From Marvania coccoides (lineage: Eukaryota; Chlorophyta; Trebouxiophyceae; Chlorellales; Chlorellaceae): a stretch of 64,000 bases of DNA. The notes under the pieces were generated by a model. That model searched no databases, was not told the DNA's origin, and saw only the letters and a program-made list of their open reading frames with translations. The stretch covers positions 1,992,001 through 2,056,000 of the forward strand of contig OY978098.1 of the NCBI GenBank assembly GCA_963854735.1, read 5' to 3'. Both the position numbers and the translations under genes were made by a program. Below are positions 34,113 through 45,773 of the stretch, piece after piece. Every line of letters starts with the position of its first letter. Within the stretch, counting starts at the first letter, position 1.

Positions 34113-35967
34113 ATGCAGATGGGCCTGTTGAAGTCAAGCTCATTGAGCGCTGATCGGTTGATTCGGGTGGATTCATTGCGGAAAAATGTCAAGGTGTGCG
34201 CATCGATCGGCAGAAGCGCATGTTGCTGCCACCGGTTACATTACATCTCCCCAGCCCTAGTAAACATTTTTTATGCCCTCGCCCTCGCAGGTCTCGCCCA
34301 TCCGGAGAAGGAATTTCCCAGTGGTGGTGAGTTCACACATACAACCCCCCTCATCCTTCGTTTTGGGGGCAGGTCAATGTCAGCTCCAGGGGAGGGGCGG
34401 GGCACCGGCAAGGGCTTCAGGAAAAAAAACGTTGTATCCATTTTTCTCACGCATTTCCCCTCCGTAAATTTAATCTACTTTTCCACACAGAAACCTCCAT
34501 ATTCCGCAAATCCTCCCCCCTTTCTCTCACCTTTGCATTACAATAAACTCATTGCAGGCCAGCGCAGCCCCCGCCGCCGCCGAGCCCAAGAAGCTGTGGG
34601 GCGGCCGCTTCACGGGGGCCACCGACCCGCTGATGGAGAAGTTCAACGAGTCGCTGCCCTTCGACAAGCGCATGTGGGCAGAGGACATCCAAGGCAGCCA
34701 AGCCTACGCTCGCGCCCTCTCAAAGGCGGGCGTGCTCACCGCCGACGAGGCCACCCAGATCGTGGAGGGCCTGGGCAAGGTGGCGGCCGAGTGGGAGGCT
34801 GGCGCGTTTGAGATCAAAACCGGGGACGAGGACATTCACACTGCCAATGAGCGCCGGCTGTCTGAGCTCATTGGCCCCCTGGGCGGCAAGCTGCACACCG
34901 GGCGCAGCCGCAACGACCAGGTGGCCACTGACACGCGGCTGTGGCTGTACAACCAGCTCGTCATGATTCGCGCCGCGCTGCGGGAGCTGATCAAGGTGGC
35001 GGCGGACCGGGCAGAGGCTGAGGCTGACGTCATCATGCCGGGCTTCACGCACCTGCAGCCCGCTCAGACCGTGCGCTGGTCGCACTGGGTGCTGTGCCAC
35101 GCCGCCTCGTGGCAGCGCGACGACCAGCGGCTGGCAGACCTCATGCCGCGAGTGGCAACAATGCCGCTGGGCTCAGGCGCCCTCGCTGGCAACCCCTTTG
35201 GCATCGACCGCCGCGCGCTGGCCGCTGACCTGGGCTTCTTCGGCGGGGTGTGTCCCAACTCCATGGACGCCGTTTCCGACCGTGATTACGTCGCCGATGC
35301 CGTTTACTTTGCTTCCATGCACCTGGTGCACCTCTCCCGCTGGGCGGAGGACCTCATCATCTACTCCTCGGGGCAGTTCCGGTTCGTGCAGTGCAGCGAC
35401 GCCTACGCCACGGGGTCGTCGCTGATGCCGCAGAAGAAGAACCCCGACGCGCTGGAGCTGATTCGAGGAAAGGGCGGCCGCATGGTGGGCAACATGACGG
35501 CGCTGATGGCGGTGGTCAAAGGCACGCCCACCACGTACAACAAGGACCTGCAGGAGGTGTGGGCGGTGATGTATGACACCGTGGACACAGTGTACGACTG
35601 CGTGCGTATCGCCACCGGCGTGCTGTCCACTCTGCGCATCAATCCCGAAAAGATGCTGGCGGGGCTGTCCGCGGACATGCTGGCCACCGACCTGGCGGAG
35701 TACCTGGTGCGCAAGGGCGTGCCCTTCCGGGAGACCCACCACATCAGCGGCGCTGCGGTGAAAATGGCGGAGGACAAGGGCTGCCAGTTGAGCGATCTGA
35801 CACCCGGCGAGCTGCGCACTATTCACCCGCTGTTTGAGGACGACGTCAACGACGTGTGGGATTTCCAGCGCTCTGCGGAGATGAGGGACACAGAGGGCGG
35901 GGCCTCCAAGCGGTCGGTGTTGGAGCAGGTGGCCAAATTGAGGACCTACCTGGCCGAAACCGCGTGA
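34113..35967 (+). CDS. ARG7: argininosuccinate lyase, plastid-targeted
   Basis: Last step of arginine biosynthesis: argininosuccinate to arginine + fumarate. Exons 34113-34193, 34291-34326, 34558-35967; 508 residues. Exons 1-2 form a transit-like leader (MQMGLLKSSSLSADRLIRVD, then VSPIRRRNFPVV); exon 3 opens ASAAPAAAEPKKLWGGRFTG, so the presumed cleavage site coincides with an intron. Catalytic features: SRNDQVATDTRLWL, the THLQPAQ block with its catalytic His, and the superfamily signature GSSLMPQKKNPDALELIRGK. A start at 34005 would add 36 residues; 34113 is preferred because the sequence before it is AT-rich and unlike a transit peptide. In Chlamydomonas this gene is ARG7. Confidence 0.93.
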
Positions 35968-36742
35968 AATGACGGCGGAATCGAGAAAGCGCGGTTTCTG
36001 GGGGTCAGGGGCAGAAAAAATTGGCTGAAAGGGGATGGGTGCTACTATAATTTTTTACCGACCTCCTGCTGGTTTGTTTTTATATGTTGAGCTTGTGTTG
36101 TTTGAAATTTCATATACGAAAACGTGTCGGTTTCGTTGAGAGAAAACTGTATTCCCGTATGCAACAGAATCTTGATCTTTTTTGGCGAGTTTTTGTTTGA
36201 AGTGGGGTTGCTCCTCATTCAAATTCCTTGTAATTTAAACGTCGAAAAGTTAGGGAGCGAGTTTATGTAGTATAAACAAAGAATGCCTGCTCTTTTCTGT
36301 GTCTGGCTCAGTTAGTTATGCCCCTGCCCCTGCCGACGCCCAGAGCTGCCGTCTGCCTCTCATGCGCACATACAGTGTTCAGCTGTGGGTCATGCAGCAA
36401 CTATCATCGCCCTCCTCTATACGGTTAGTGCCCTTGCAACTTCACCTAATGTATATCCATTGCCAGGCAGACCACATTCAAACACGTGATGACTGCAGTT
36501 GCGTGAAAAATCGGCTTTCGGCCCTCATTTCAATTTGTACCCCCCATATATTATTTGCACATTCTATATTTTTTCAGCGACATCGACTGGCTCTCCCTGG
36601 TTTCGTTTTTTTAGTAAGTAATCATCCAAAATTCTAGGGCAGCCTCGTTTCGAAACGCGCAGCGCACCTCCCTCTTGCAAAAATCGGGCTCATTAAAAAG
36701 TTACGAAACGCTGGATTTGAACGCAGGGCATCCCGACCTCAG
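35968..36742. other. intergenic spacer argininosuccinate lyase / cathepsin Z-like
   Basis: 775 bp, the longest gene-free spacer in this half. It holds a TGTAA element near 36228 and several T tracts, but no convincing coding or RNA gene. Confidence 0.4.
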
Positions 36743-38316
36743 ATGAAGCTGCTTTGGCTGTCTCTCGCACTGGTGCTGCTGGCGGCTACCGTTGGCCCTG
36801 CCGCTGCCGGGTGCAAGAAGCGCAAGGCCACCAACGTGAAGTCCTACGAGCGCAGCTTGAACGTCGCGCCCTTGGATCGCATGCTGTCCGTGCAGGAGCT
36901 CCCTAGAAACTTTTCATGGGCAGACGTTGACGGAGTGAACATGCTGGTGTCGTCATGGAACCAGGCAAGTTCGTTGGGTTTTTACATGAGCTGTCGTCTA
37001 AAATCAGCATTACTGTAGTCTTCGCTGCACGAGACGCTGAGTAAACTCATTTTCTTGCCTAAATACGCTACATACATTTTTTTCTTTGCCTGCAGCACAT
37101 TCCCCAGTACTGCGGCAGCTGCTTCCTCCACGGCACCCTCTCCATGGTGCAGGACCGCCTGAAGATAGTGAAAAAGGGCGCTGGCCCTGACACCATGCTC
37201 GCCCGCCAGGCGTTCCTCAACTGCGCTCCATTCCACGAGTGAGAAACACGCACCCCACTATTAGTACCATTGAATTCAAGCAATAATTGACACAAAAATA
37301 AAGAGCGATCTTCCTTTCTTCTACCTATCCTTTAATTTCAATATCATTTTTTCACCTATCCTTTAATTTCAATATCATTTTTTCTTCCGCAGCTTGAGTG
37401 CAGGGTGCGACGGCGGCGACGTCATCGACGTTCTGCGCTACATGGCCAAGTTCGGCCTCCCCGACGAGTCCTGCATGCCCTACTCCGCCACCGACTACAC
37501 CAAGTACGGCAAGAAGGCCACCAAGTGCCCCGCCTCTGGCTATTGCACCAACTGCATGCCCCTGGACGATGTTGAAACCTGCTGGCCGGTGAAGACGCCC
37601 ATGCGCTACTACATTGACTCCTACGGGCAGGTGTCTGGCCCTGGGGAGGAGCCCATCATGAACGAAATTGCCGCCAGGGGCCCCGTGACTTGTAGCATGG
37701 CCACTCCTGAGAGCTTTGACTATGGCTACCACTCTGGCGTGCAGATGGACGCCTACCACAACTCCACCGCCGAGGATGTGGACCACGACGTGGAGATTGT
37801 GGGGTGGGGCGAGATGGAAACCGAGAATGGCACCCAAAAGTAATTCGAGAAAAAGCAAAAATAAAAACTTTGTAATTTTATTCCTAATGCGTTTGCTTGA
37901 TTAAAATGGGAAATCTGCATTTTTTTTACGAGTTTCTAATATCTCTCCCTCTCGCTTGCAGGTACTGGGTTGTGCGCAACAGCTGGGGCACCTACTGGGG
38001 GCACCTCGGCTTTTTCCTGCTAGAGCGCGGCACCAACGCGCTGCAGATCGAGTCCGGAGACTGCTGGTGGGCGGTGCCCACGTGGCAGGACGAGCAGGAC
38101 ATTCGCTCCGGCGCCAAGGTTGGCACCATGTGGGGCATCATGGACGCCGAGGAGGCGAAGAAAGTAAAACCCGAGCCGGGGACAAAACCCCACGAGGGCG
38201 ACTCCTTTGACGTGGAAGCGTTTGGGGCCAAAGACCCCTGGGGCGCATCAGTAGCGGCAGCGCTGGGCGTGGACCTGCCCAAGGCCAGCCAGGGTGCAGC
38301 GTTGCACGCAGCGTAA
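36743..38316 (+). CDS. cathepsin Z/X-like papain-family cysteine protease
   Basis: C1A protease of 388 residues with a signal peptide (MKLLWLSLALVLLAATVGPA, then AAG), so it enters the secretory/lysosomal route. Exons 36743-36964, 37096-37238, 37393-37839, 37962-38316. The active-site region reads NQHIPQYCGSCFLHGTLSMV: the HIP insert before QYCGSC is diagnostic of cathepsin Z/X, a carboxypeptidase-type member with a very short propeptide. Other residues: GCDGGD, catalytic His in DVDHDVEIVGWGEM and Asn in VVRNSWGTYWGHLGFF. The first intron is GC-AG (CAG then GCAAGT) and falls just before HIP. The C-terminal 60 residues past the protease fold are Lys/Pro/Ala-rich. Intron 2 contains a perfect 31-bp tandem duplication. 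Confidence 0.92.
37323..37384 (+). repeat. 31-bp tandem direct repeat (2 copies) in an intron
   Basis: Two perfect copies of a 31-bp unit starting ACCTATCCTTTAATTTCAAT, directly adjacent, at the 3' end of cathepsin Z-like intron 2. The second copy runs into the CCGCAG acceptor. Confidence 0.95.
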
Positions 38317-38535
38317 TGATTTTTGCCACCTAAGAATTCATACAAGCATTTAAAAATTCTTTTGGCGTGATTCTCTGTGTGTGTTTGTGTGTTGTTCTTA
38401 ATATACGCATTATTTTATAATATTGTTCACATGTGGTTTCTTGTAAGCATGCGTCCTTCTCACGTTTTACCAGTTACTTTTTTTTCTGATTCTCTCTTCT
38501 CCCTCAGCAGCGGCTGGGAGCTGTTCTACGCCCAA

Positions 38536-40562
38536 TTAAAACTCCTCCCCGCTGACGTCGCTGTCGTCATTGCGCTCCAATATCTGCGCAAACCCGCCCC
38601 CGCCGCCACTGCGTCGACTGCCCTTGCTCCTGCCAGAGCCTGGCGCAGGGGTGGTTGTGTGCTTGGCGCGGGGCTTGGTGCGCGAACGAGGCGCCTGCTT
38701 CTTGAGGTCTGAGCCGCCAGGGTCTCCAAAGGTGAAGGGGTCTCCCTGCAGACGGCAAAGAACGGATAATTGAAATTAACTATTTAATAGGAGAGGGCCC
38801 TTGCGTTGACGTTTTATTTTCGATTCCAGTTCAATGTCTACCTGGCGCAGCTTCCTGTTGACGCTGGGCAGGGCGTAGCTGACGCGGCGCGCGCGCGAGG
38901 ACGTGCGCCGCTGCTGCTGGGCGTCGGAGCCAGGCGTGACCTGCGCAGCCGACAGATGGTCGCTGCAAAAAGAAAAATGCAACAGTAAATTCAGTCTTTA
39001 GACACTCTCACCATTTCTCTTCATCAAACAAAGTATTCTCACCGTTCTGCTCCCACCAGCTGGTCGCCAATCAACCGCTGCGGGGTCACCAGCCCGGCGC
39101 CACCCTCCTCCACCACGCTCGCCTCCGTCTGCTGTTGCTCGACCTGCCCTTTCTCGCTGCCTTCTTTTTCCACTGCGGCGCTCTCCGCCGTGGGCACCGG
39201 CGCCTCCATAGCTGGGCTCGGCGCCAGAGACAGCTCCCCAGGAACAGCCAGCGATATTTCTCCCGCTTCATCCACTACCTCCACGTCCGCTTCCTCATCT
39301 CCCTCCTCTACAGCAGGCTCTGGGCCTTGGAAGAGGGACCGTGTGGTGGACGGGCCTGCAGCAGAAATTGGGGTGGTGCCTTCCTGCACAAAGGAGGCAG
39401 CTGGAGGAGTAACGTCGTGCCTTGGGGGCGTGATGTCTGCCAGAGGGCCACGGGGGGTGCCGCGAAGGGGGCTGGGATCGAGGCGGGGTGCAGATGGAGG
39501 GCCCTCGGCTTGAACGTTTTCCTTGTCGATGGGTGCGCCTGAAGCAGCCCACGCAGTGGCCGGAATTCCCACCAGGCCGCGCTGCCCCAGGGCCAGCAGC
39601 GTGCGTGGGAAGGCGCGGCCACTGGCAGAGCTGCTCTGCGTGCTGGCACTGGCGGCAGTGCTGTCATCTGCGAGGACGGCAAAAGAGTCGTCAGGAAGCT
39701 CGCCGGCTGCGATACGGGCAGCAACGTCGAACTGCTGCGCTTGAAGGCCCAGAGGAAGATTCTTTTCTTCTGCTAGCCTTTGGGCTTGAGCCAAGCGCCA
39801 CTCTAGGTAGCCCACGACTTCCTACATTTTTTTTGCAAAGTTTGAGCAATAGAAAAAAATCACTCTTGGGCTTAAAAGTTACTATAAGTTGTTGAATTAT
39901 TTATTGAATGCTCTCCAGCTCATTTCAATCGCGACAGCCTTGTGTTGGGGCCACTTTGTTTTTTAGCACCCATGAAGCAAAAGAAGCAACTTGCCTGCTT
40001 GGCCATGAGCTGCGCGTGCAGCGCCTGGCGCCCCGCGATGGTCTCTTTGAGAAGGTGTTTTAGGCCGCTGATTTCTTTGGCCAGCTCAGCCTCCTTGGTC
40101 TTGAAGACCGCTCGCTGGCCGGTGGCGAGGTGGTCCAACTACAAAAAAAAATGGGATAGGAAGAGGCCAGGAGTAAGAGAAATGTTTTATACCATTGAAA
40201 AGGGTACCTGGGAAACAATTTTATTGCGCTAAAAATAGCCAGGAGCTCTCGCAATCGCACTGAGATGGGTTGCACGCACCGACTCATGGTCTCCCCTCAG
40301 CTTTTCCAGCTGAGACACCAGACGGTTGTTCGTGCGCGCCAGTGCAGCATTATTCTCAGCAAGGCGCTGAATTTGCTTGACAGCGCGAGCCTCTGCAGCT
40401 GCCCTGGAATGCTGCTCCCGGCGCAAGAGAGCCCTGCGATAAAAGAGGCGAAAGCGGTGAGCGATGCCCCTGTTGGGGGACTTAAATTTTCCAATTAGCT
40501 TTTTACTCTTTTTCAGCCACCAGGGCGGCGACTGAGCCCGTCGGAATGCTTGCTTTCGTCAT
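38536..40562 (-). CDS. SGO1: shugoshin-like centromeric cohesion protector
   Basis: Shugoshin recruits PP2A to protect centromeric cohesin in mitosis and meiosis. Exons 5' to 3': 40507-40562, 40280-40433, 39995-40138, 39043-39821, 38842-38962, 38536-38745; 487 residues. An N-terminal coiled coil (about 18-118) includes AVKQIQRLAENNAALARTNN and FKTKEAELAKEISGLKHLLK. A long low-complexity middle follows. The basic C-terminal shugoshin motif TSSRARRVSYALPSVNRKLR is at about 398-417. Intron 3 is GC-AG (CAG then GCAAGT). Assignment rests on the architecture and the C-terminal motif, since the middle of shugoshins is not conserved. It converges on the cathepsin gene with 219 bp between stops. Confidence 0.8.
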
Positions 40563-40862
40563 GTGATCGCGTGATCCCTCTTCAAATCCTCCCCGGTGCT
40601 CCCCCAGCGGGGTTCGCGCAGCACGTGATCGACATCACACTCGATGAAGCGTTGAAAGAGCGTGTACAATTTATATTTTGCTGGATTTGAGCGTTTGTTT
40701 TGCTGCTGTCGAGAAAAAATTTAGAGCATGGGAAGCGTGTTGTGGCGTCCAAAGTTTGCGCTGCCCTGCTACCAAACGTAGTATTTATATTTATAATTTA
40801 TATATGAAGGTCAGGGGCCGCAGAAGAAGACGCGGCGAGCCCTTTAGAAGATTTGTTTTACA
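40563..40862. promoter_or_regulatory. divergent spacer shugoshin / CYP59
   Basis: 300 bp between divergent start codons; AT-rich 40780-40806 contains TATA-like sequences (TTATATATGAAGG) about 60 bp before the CYP59 ATG. No other motif assigned. Confidence 0.35.
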
Positions 40863-42655
40863 ATGAGCATTATTTTAGAGACTTCAAAGGGCGATATTGT
40901 CGTCGACCTTTACGTGGACGACTGCCCCAAGGCATGCGAAAACTTTCTCAAGTGCGCCAACTTTCACAGTTTCACGCTGTGCCCTCATATTCACCACTCC
41001 CACTCTCACCGCCAGCTCCTGCCTCTTTTCTTTGCTCCTCCAGCAGGCTGTGCAAGATCAAGTACTACAACAATGCCCTGTTTTACAACGTCCAGGGCAA
41101 CTTTTTGTTGCAGACGGGCGACCCCACCAACACCGGCCGTGGCGGAGAGTCGGTGTTTGGCATTCTCTACGGCGAACAGGCGCGCTTCTTTGAGGACGAG
41201 ATCAGGCCCCACCTGAAGCACACCAAAAAGGGGCTCATTGGAATGGCCAGTGAGTTGTATTTTTGTTCTCGACAGTTTTCCCTGGGCTGTGTGTTGTCAT
41301 GTGGCAGAAGAAAAAGAAAATAGACGTTTACAGCTGCGGTGCCCCCATTTTCTATTACTTTTGACTTCGTATTTCTCTCTCTTTCTCGTCTGCAGGCTCT
41401 GGAGAGGACCGCAACGCCTCTCAGTTTTACATCACGACCGGCGAAAACCTGGACAGCCTGGACGAGAAGCACACGCTGTTTGGGGAGGTGGCGGAGGGGT
41501 GGGAGGTGCTGGAGGCCATCAACGACACCCCGGTGGACGATGACAACCGCCCCCTGCAAAATATCCGGCAAGAAACCATCATCCCATTCTTTTTAGGGGA
41601 GTGGGGAAAATATCTCCTTGCAACGCCCTGACTAACATTGCAATTTTTCCATCGGTTTTGCTACCTGCAGCATCCGGCACACCATCGTTTTGGACGACCC
41701 CTTCCCAGACCCGCCAGCGCTGGCATCCCACATCCCTGATGCCTCCCCGCCCCCCCAATTCGCAGCCGATGGCCGCCTGGAAGACGACTGGGTGCCTGAC
41801 GACGAGACCCGGGCTCCCGAAGAGATCGAGGAGTCCAATCGCGAGAAAGAGGCCAAGAGCAGGGCGGTAGTGCTGGAAATGATTGGCGATCTGCCTGACG
41901 CTGACGCCGCACCGCCAGAGAACATGCTTTTCATCTGCAAGCTCAACTCTGTGACCACGGAGGAGGACCTGGAGATCATTTTCAGCCGTTTTGGGAGCAT
42001 GACCAGCTGCGACATCATCAGGGACTGGAAGACCGGGGACTCGCTGTGCTATGGGTTCATTGGGTTTGACAACAAGGCGTCGTGCGAGGAGGCATACTTC
42101 AAAATGAACAACGTGCTGATCGACGACCGTCGCATCAAGGTGGACTTCAGTCAGAGCGTGCACCACCTGTGGAAGCAGTTTCGGAAGTTTGGGCGGAAGG
42201 GCGATGCTGGGCTGAAGCTCGAGGCGGAGGGCCACCGCCGCGGGGCAGAGGAACTGCAGCTGAAGGAGCATTTCAGGGAGGGGGGCGGGCGGCAACGCGG
42301 TGGGGAGGGGCGCGGGTACGCGCTGCTGCTGGAGGAAGAAGATGCGGCGGGGGGAAGGAGGGGGCCGCTGCCGCAGCAGCCGCAGCAGCAGGTGGCGTTG
42401 CCACGGCAAGGGAGGGAACGCGAGCGATCAAGAGAGCATATGCGGGAGTGGCGGCGAGAGGGGGAGAGGGAGCGGGAGAGGCATGGAAAGGAGTGGAGAA
42501 GGGAGCGCAGCAAGAGCAGGGAGCGGCAGCAGCAGCGGAGCGGTGGCGGTCGTGAGGAGCGGCGAGACAGCAGCAGGAGGGACCGCAGCAGGAGCAGAAG
42601 CCGCAGCAGGGACCGACGGATGTACAAGGACGAGCCTGATCGGCGCAGAAGATGA
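40863..42655 (+). CDS. CYP59: CYP59/PPIL4-like nuclear cyclophilin with RRM
   Basis: Peptidyl-prolyl isomerase linking RNA polymerase II CTD and nascent RNA; 482 residues. Exons 40863-40951, 41047-41249, 41396-41567, 41671-42655. Residues 1-165 are the cyclophilin domain ([54 protein letters not shown]). An RRM follows (about 240-320) with [20 protein letters not shown] and [20 protein letters not shown], then [14 protein letters not shown], and a long Arg/Glu/Ser-rich tail. Plant CYP59 has a CCHC knuckle after the RRM; I do not see one, so this resembles PPIL4 there. Intron 3 is GC-AG (CCG then GCAAGA) and correctly joins NIR to [11 protein letters not shown]. Confidence 0.93.
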
Positions 42656-42861
42656 AATGCGAATTTGAAAAGAAAGCCACTGGCCTGGCCAGGGTCCCCT
42701 CATGGCATGCTGCGCTCAGAGAATGGCGCCACATGTGCACGTTTCCTTCTCACTGTTTTGCAACGCCTGCCCCTTGTGCGGCCTTTTACTTATTCGCAGC
42801 AATCAGTGAACTTTACTTAGAACAAGGGTTCGTCCCTTTTTGTGTTTAAAGTTGAGCCAAC

Positions 42862-45146
42862 ATGGTGCTGGCAACAATGAACGTCCGGGCGGGCGCTCGG
42901 CCCATGGCAGTTCGCATGACTGCCAGCCGCATTGCCACCCCCAAGATCGGCCTGACCCGCCCTGTGCTCGTCGGGACCCCCGTGGTGAGTGGCGGCTTTG
43001 CCCTTGAGTTTGATGATGTGTTGAAATATTCTGCGGGACCGTTGCTGCGGAGGGCGATCGATGGCGGCGTTGGAACATGTCGGTTTTTCACATTAATCCA
43101 TGCCATCGATCGCCGGCCTTCCCGTTTGACCAGCCAGTTATTAGTCAGCCTCACATTCCCATCAAACTGTAACTTCTCGCACATTGTGCATTTTTCGCCC
43201 TGGGCCCCTCCCATAACGCGCATTCTGCCCTGATCGTGCAGATCCAGAAGCCCGCTCGCGTGCTGGGCCTCCCTGAGCTCCCCCGCCGCGCTGCCGTCCG
43301 CGCCGAGGCCAATGTGCCCGCCATCAACGCCGCCGCCCCCGAGGAGAAGACGTTCCTGGGCGTGAAGTCGTAAGTATCGCGCTTTTGGGCTGCTCCGATA
43401 CGCAAAAGCTCGATTATTAATGCGCCCCCCGCCCCCGCCATCTCGACTTGTTTCCCCTTGCACCTAAAATGGAAGTTCTTCTGTTTTTTTGCAGCTTCAC
43501 CTGGCAGAAGATTATCCCCCTGGGCATTATGTTCTTCTGGTGAGCATTGAGTAATACCAGCCAGCATTTACTTTGTGAAAACCTCCCACAAACGTCCCCC
43601 ATTTTGGAGGGCGGAAAAGAATCAATCCTTGCTCCTGTCCCTGTTTCAGCTGCTGATATTCACCACAATTCTCTTCGTCCCTAAAACATCGACGCACACT
43701 CGATACTGTCCTGAAACTAAACCCTCGCTCTTTCCTTGAACACACCGCAGCATTCTGTTCAACTACACCATCCTGCGTGACACCAAGGACGTGCTGGTGG
43801 TGACCGCCCCCGGCTCTGGCGCCGAGATCATTCCCTTCCTCAAGACCTGGGTCAACCTGCCCATGGCCATCGGCTTCACCATCATCTACACCAAGCTCTC
43901 CAATGTCCTCTCCAATGAGCAGCTCTTCTACACCTGCATCATCCCCTTCATCGCCTTCTTCGGCGCCTTTGCCTTTTTGATGTACCCCATGCGCGACATG
44001 CTGCACCCCACCGCGTACTGCGAGAACCTGCTGGAGACCATGGGCGTGCGCTTTGCCGGCCCCATCGCCATCGTGCGCAACTGGACCTACTGCCTGTTCT
44101 ACGTCATGGCGGAGCTGTGGGGCTCTGTGGTAGTGTCCGTGCTGTTCTGGGGACTGGCCAACCAGATCGCCACCGTTGAGGAGGCCAAGCAGTTCTACCC
44201 GCTCTTCGGTCTTGGCGCCAACGTGGCGCTCATCTTCTCCGGCCGCGCCGTCAAGATCTTCTCCCAGATCCGCGCGGGGCTGCCCGAGGGTGTCGACGGG
44301 TGGGGCATGTCGCTCAAGGGCATGATGAGCATGGTCGTCGTTGGCGGCCTCATCATCTGCGCTGTGCATGCCTACCTGCAGAAGGCCGTGATGCCGCGCG
44401 TGCGCGACGCCCAGCCCAAGAAGATCAAGAAGAAGAAGGAGCCCATGTCGGTGGGCGAGTCCTTCCGCTTCCTGGCCGCGTCCCCCTACATCCGCGACCT
44501 GGCGGCCCTGGTGGTGGCCTACGGCATCTCCATCAACCTGGTGGAGGTGACCTGGAAGTCCAAGATCAAGGCGCAGTTCCCCAACCCCAACGACTACTCC
44601 GCCTTCATGGGAGACTTCTCCACCTGCACCGGCGCCGTCACCTTCACCATGATGCTGGTGTCGCGCTGGGTGTTTGACAAATTCGGCTGGGGCATGGCCG
44701 CGCTCATCACCCCCACCGTGCTGCTCATCACCGGTGTCATCTTCTTCGCGCTGGTGCTGTTCTCCGGCCCGCTGACCCCCACCCTCGCCGGCCTCGGCCT
44801 CACCCCCTTGTACGCCGCCGTTCTGGTGGGTGCCGCCCAAAACATCTTCTCCAAGGCCTCCAAATACTCCCTGTTCGACCCCTGCAAGGAGATGGCCTAC
44901 ATCCCCCTGGACGACGAGACCAAGACCAAGGGCAAGGCCGCCATCGACGTCATCTGCAACCCCCTGGGCAAGTCTGGCGGTGCGCTCATCCAACAGTTCA
45001 TGATCATCGGATTCGGCTCCTTGGCCGCCTCCACTCCCTACCTGGGCATGATCCTGCTGACCATCGTCACCATGTGGATCGTGGCTGCCAAGGACCTGGA
45101 CTGGCGCTTCGCTGAGGCCCAGGCCACCGGCTCCAAGGAGGAATAA
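42862..45146 (+). CDS. NTT: plastid ATP/ADP translocase, NTT family
   Basis: Inner-envelope carrier importing cytosolic ATP for ADP and phosphate, related to chlamydial/rickettsial energy parasites' carriers. Exons 42862-42984, 43242-43369, 43495-43539, 43751-45146; 563 residues. Exons 1-2 encode a transit-like leader (MVLATMNVRAGARPMAVRMT...). The TLC core starts at FTWQKIIPLGIMFFCILFNY and continues TILRDTKDVLVVTAPGSGAE with the charged residues of the family. About 11-12 helices are visible, with a Lys-rich loop (PKKIKKKKEPMS). C-terminus is polar. Very high GC3 suggests strong expression. All introns GT-AG. Confidence 0.95.
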
Positions 45147-45773
45147 ATGTACAGTTGGTTGATTAATTAACTCGCTCGCATGCTTGCTGGTTATTGACTG
45201 CTGCGCCCGCCCTCGCCACCACCCACCCACCCGTTTCCCCACCGACCACGACTCCTTTTTTTCTTTTTCTTTTTCTTTGGCGGCGGCGTCGTCTTACGGC
45301 GCCCGCCCGCGTGAGGAACCACCTTTAGAACATCAATTCTATTTTAATTCAAAAATATATCATGCTACAGCACTTTCTAATTCTTTTTTGAGACGATGAC
45401 TGTGAGTGTTGTGGGGGCGGGCGGTCTTCCTTCCCTTTCGAGGGGGGGGCTCTCCCTCCCCCCACAGCTCCCCATTTTAGCAGCATTTTGATTTCTTTGT
45501 CTGAAACCACCCATTCTTCTCCGTCCAAGAGCCGCCCGTGCCTTTGAAATGAACTTATACATACATATACTGCGTGTCGGCTTTTCGAGCTGTAATGTCT
45601 GGCAATTTAGTAGCGACAAGTAGATGACAGATGGCACCTAAATTGGTGAAGGAGGAGAAGAAGAAGAGGGACAGCTCAAGTATTTTTAATTGCGGGTGAA
45701 CTCCCCCCCGAAAACGCTGTCTGCAATTTGCGCATTTATTCATTTTATTTATGGCGGCCGCCAGATCCAACAA
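45147..45773. other. intergenic spacer NTT / JmjC protein
   Basis: 627 bp with pyrimidine-rich CTTTTT repeats (45255-45279) and a G-rich/C-rich stretch. No gene recognised. From 45690 the JmjC frame is open but lacks an ATG until 45774. Confidence 0.35.

Noticed and set aside
36299..36637. 112-residue frame between argininosuccinate lyase and the protease
   Set aside because: No ATG start, AT-rich, no splice logic or similarity; treated as spacer.
36690..36740. tRNA T-arm-like GTTCAAATC on the minus strand
   Set aside because: The flanking bases do not form a T stem, and no anticodon arm or acceptor stem can be drawn.
43527..45242. 571-residue minus-strand open frame opposite NTT
   Set aside because: Gly/His/Asp/Val-rich shadow of the NTT exon; no start context, motifs or splice logic.
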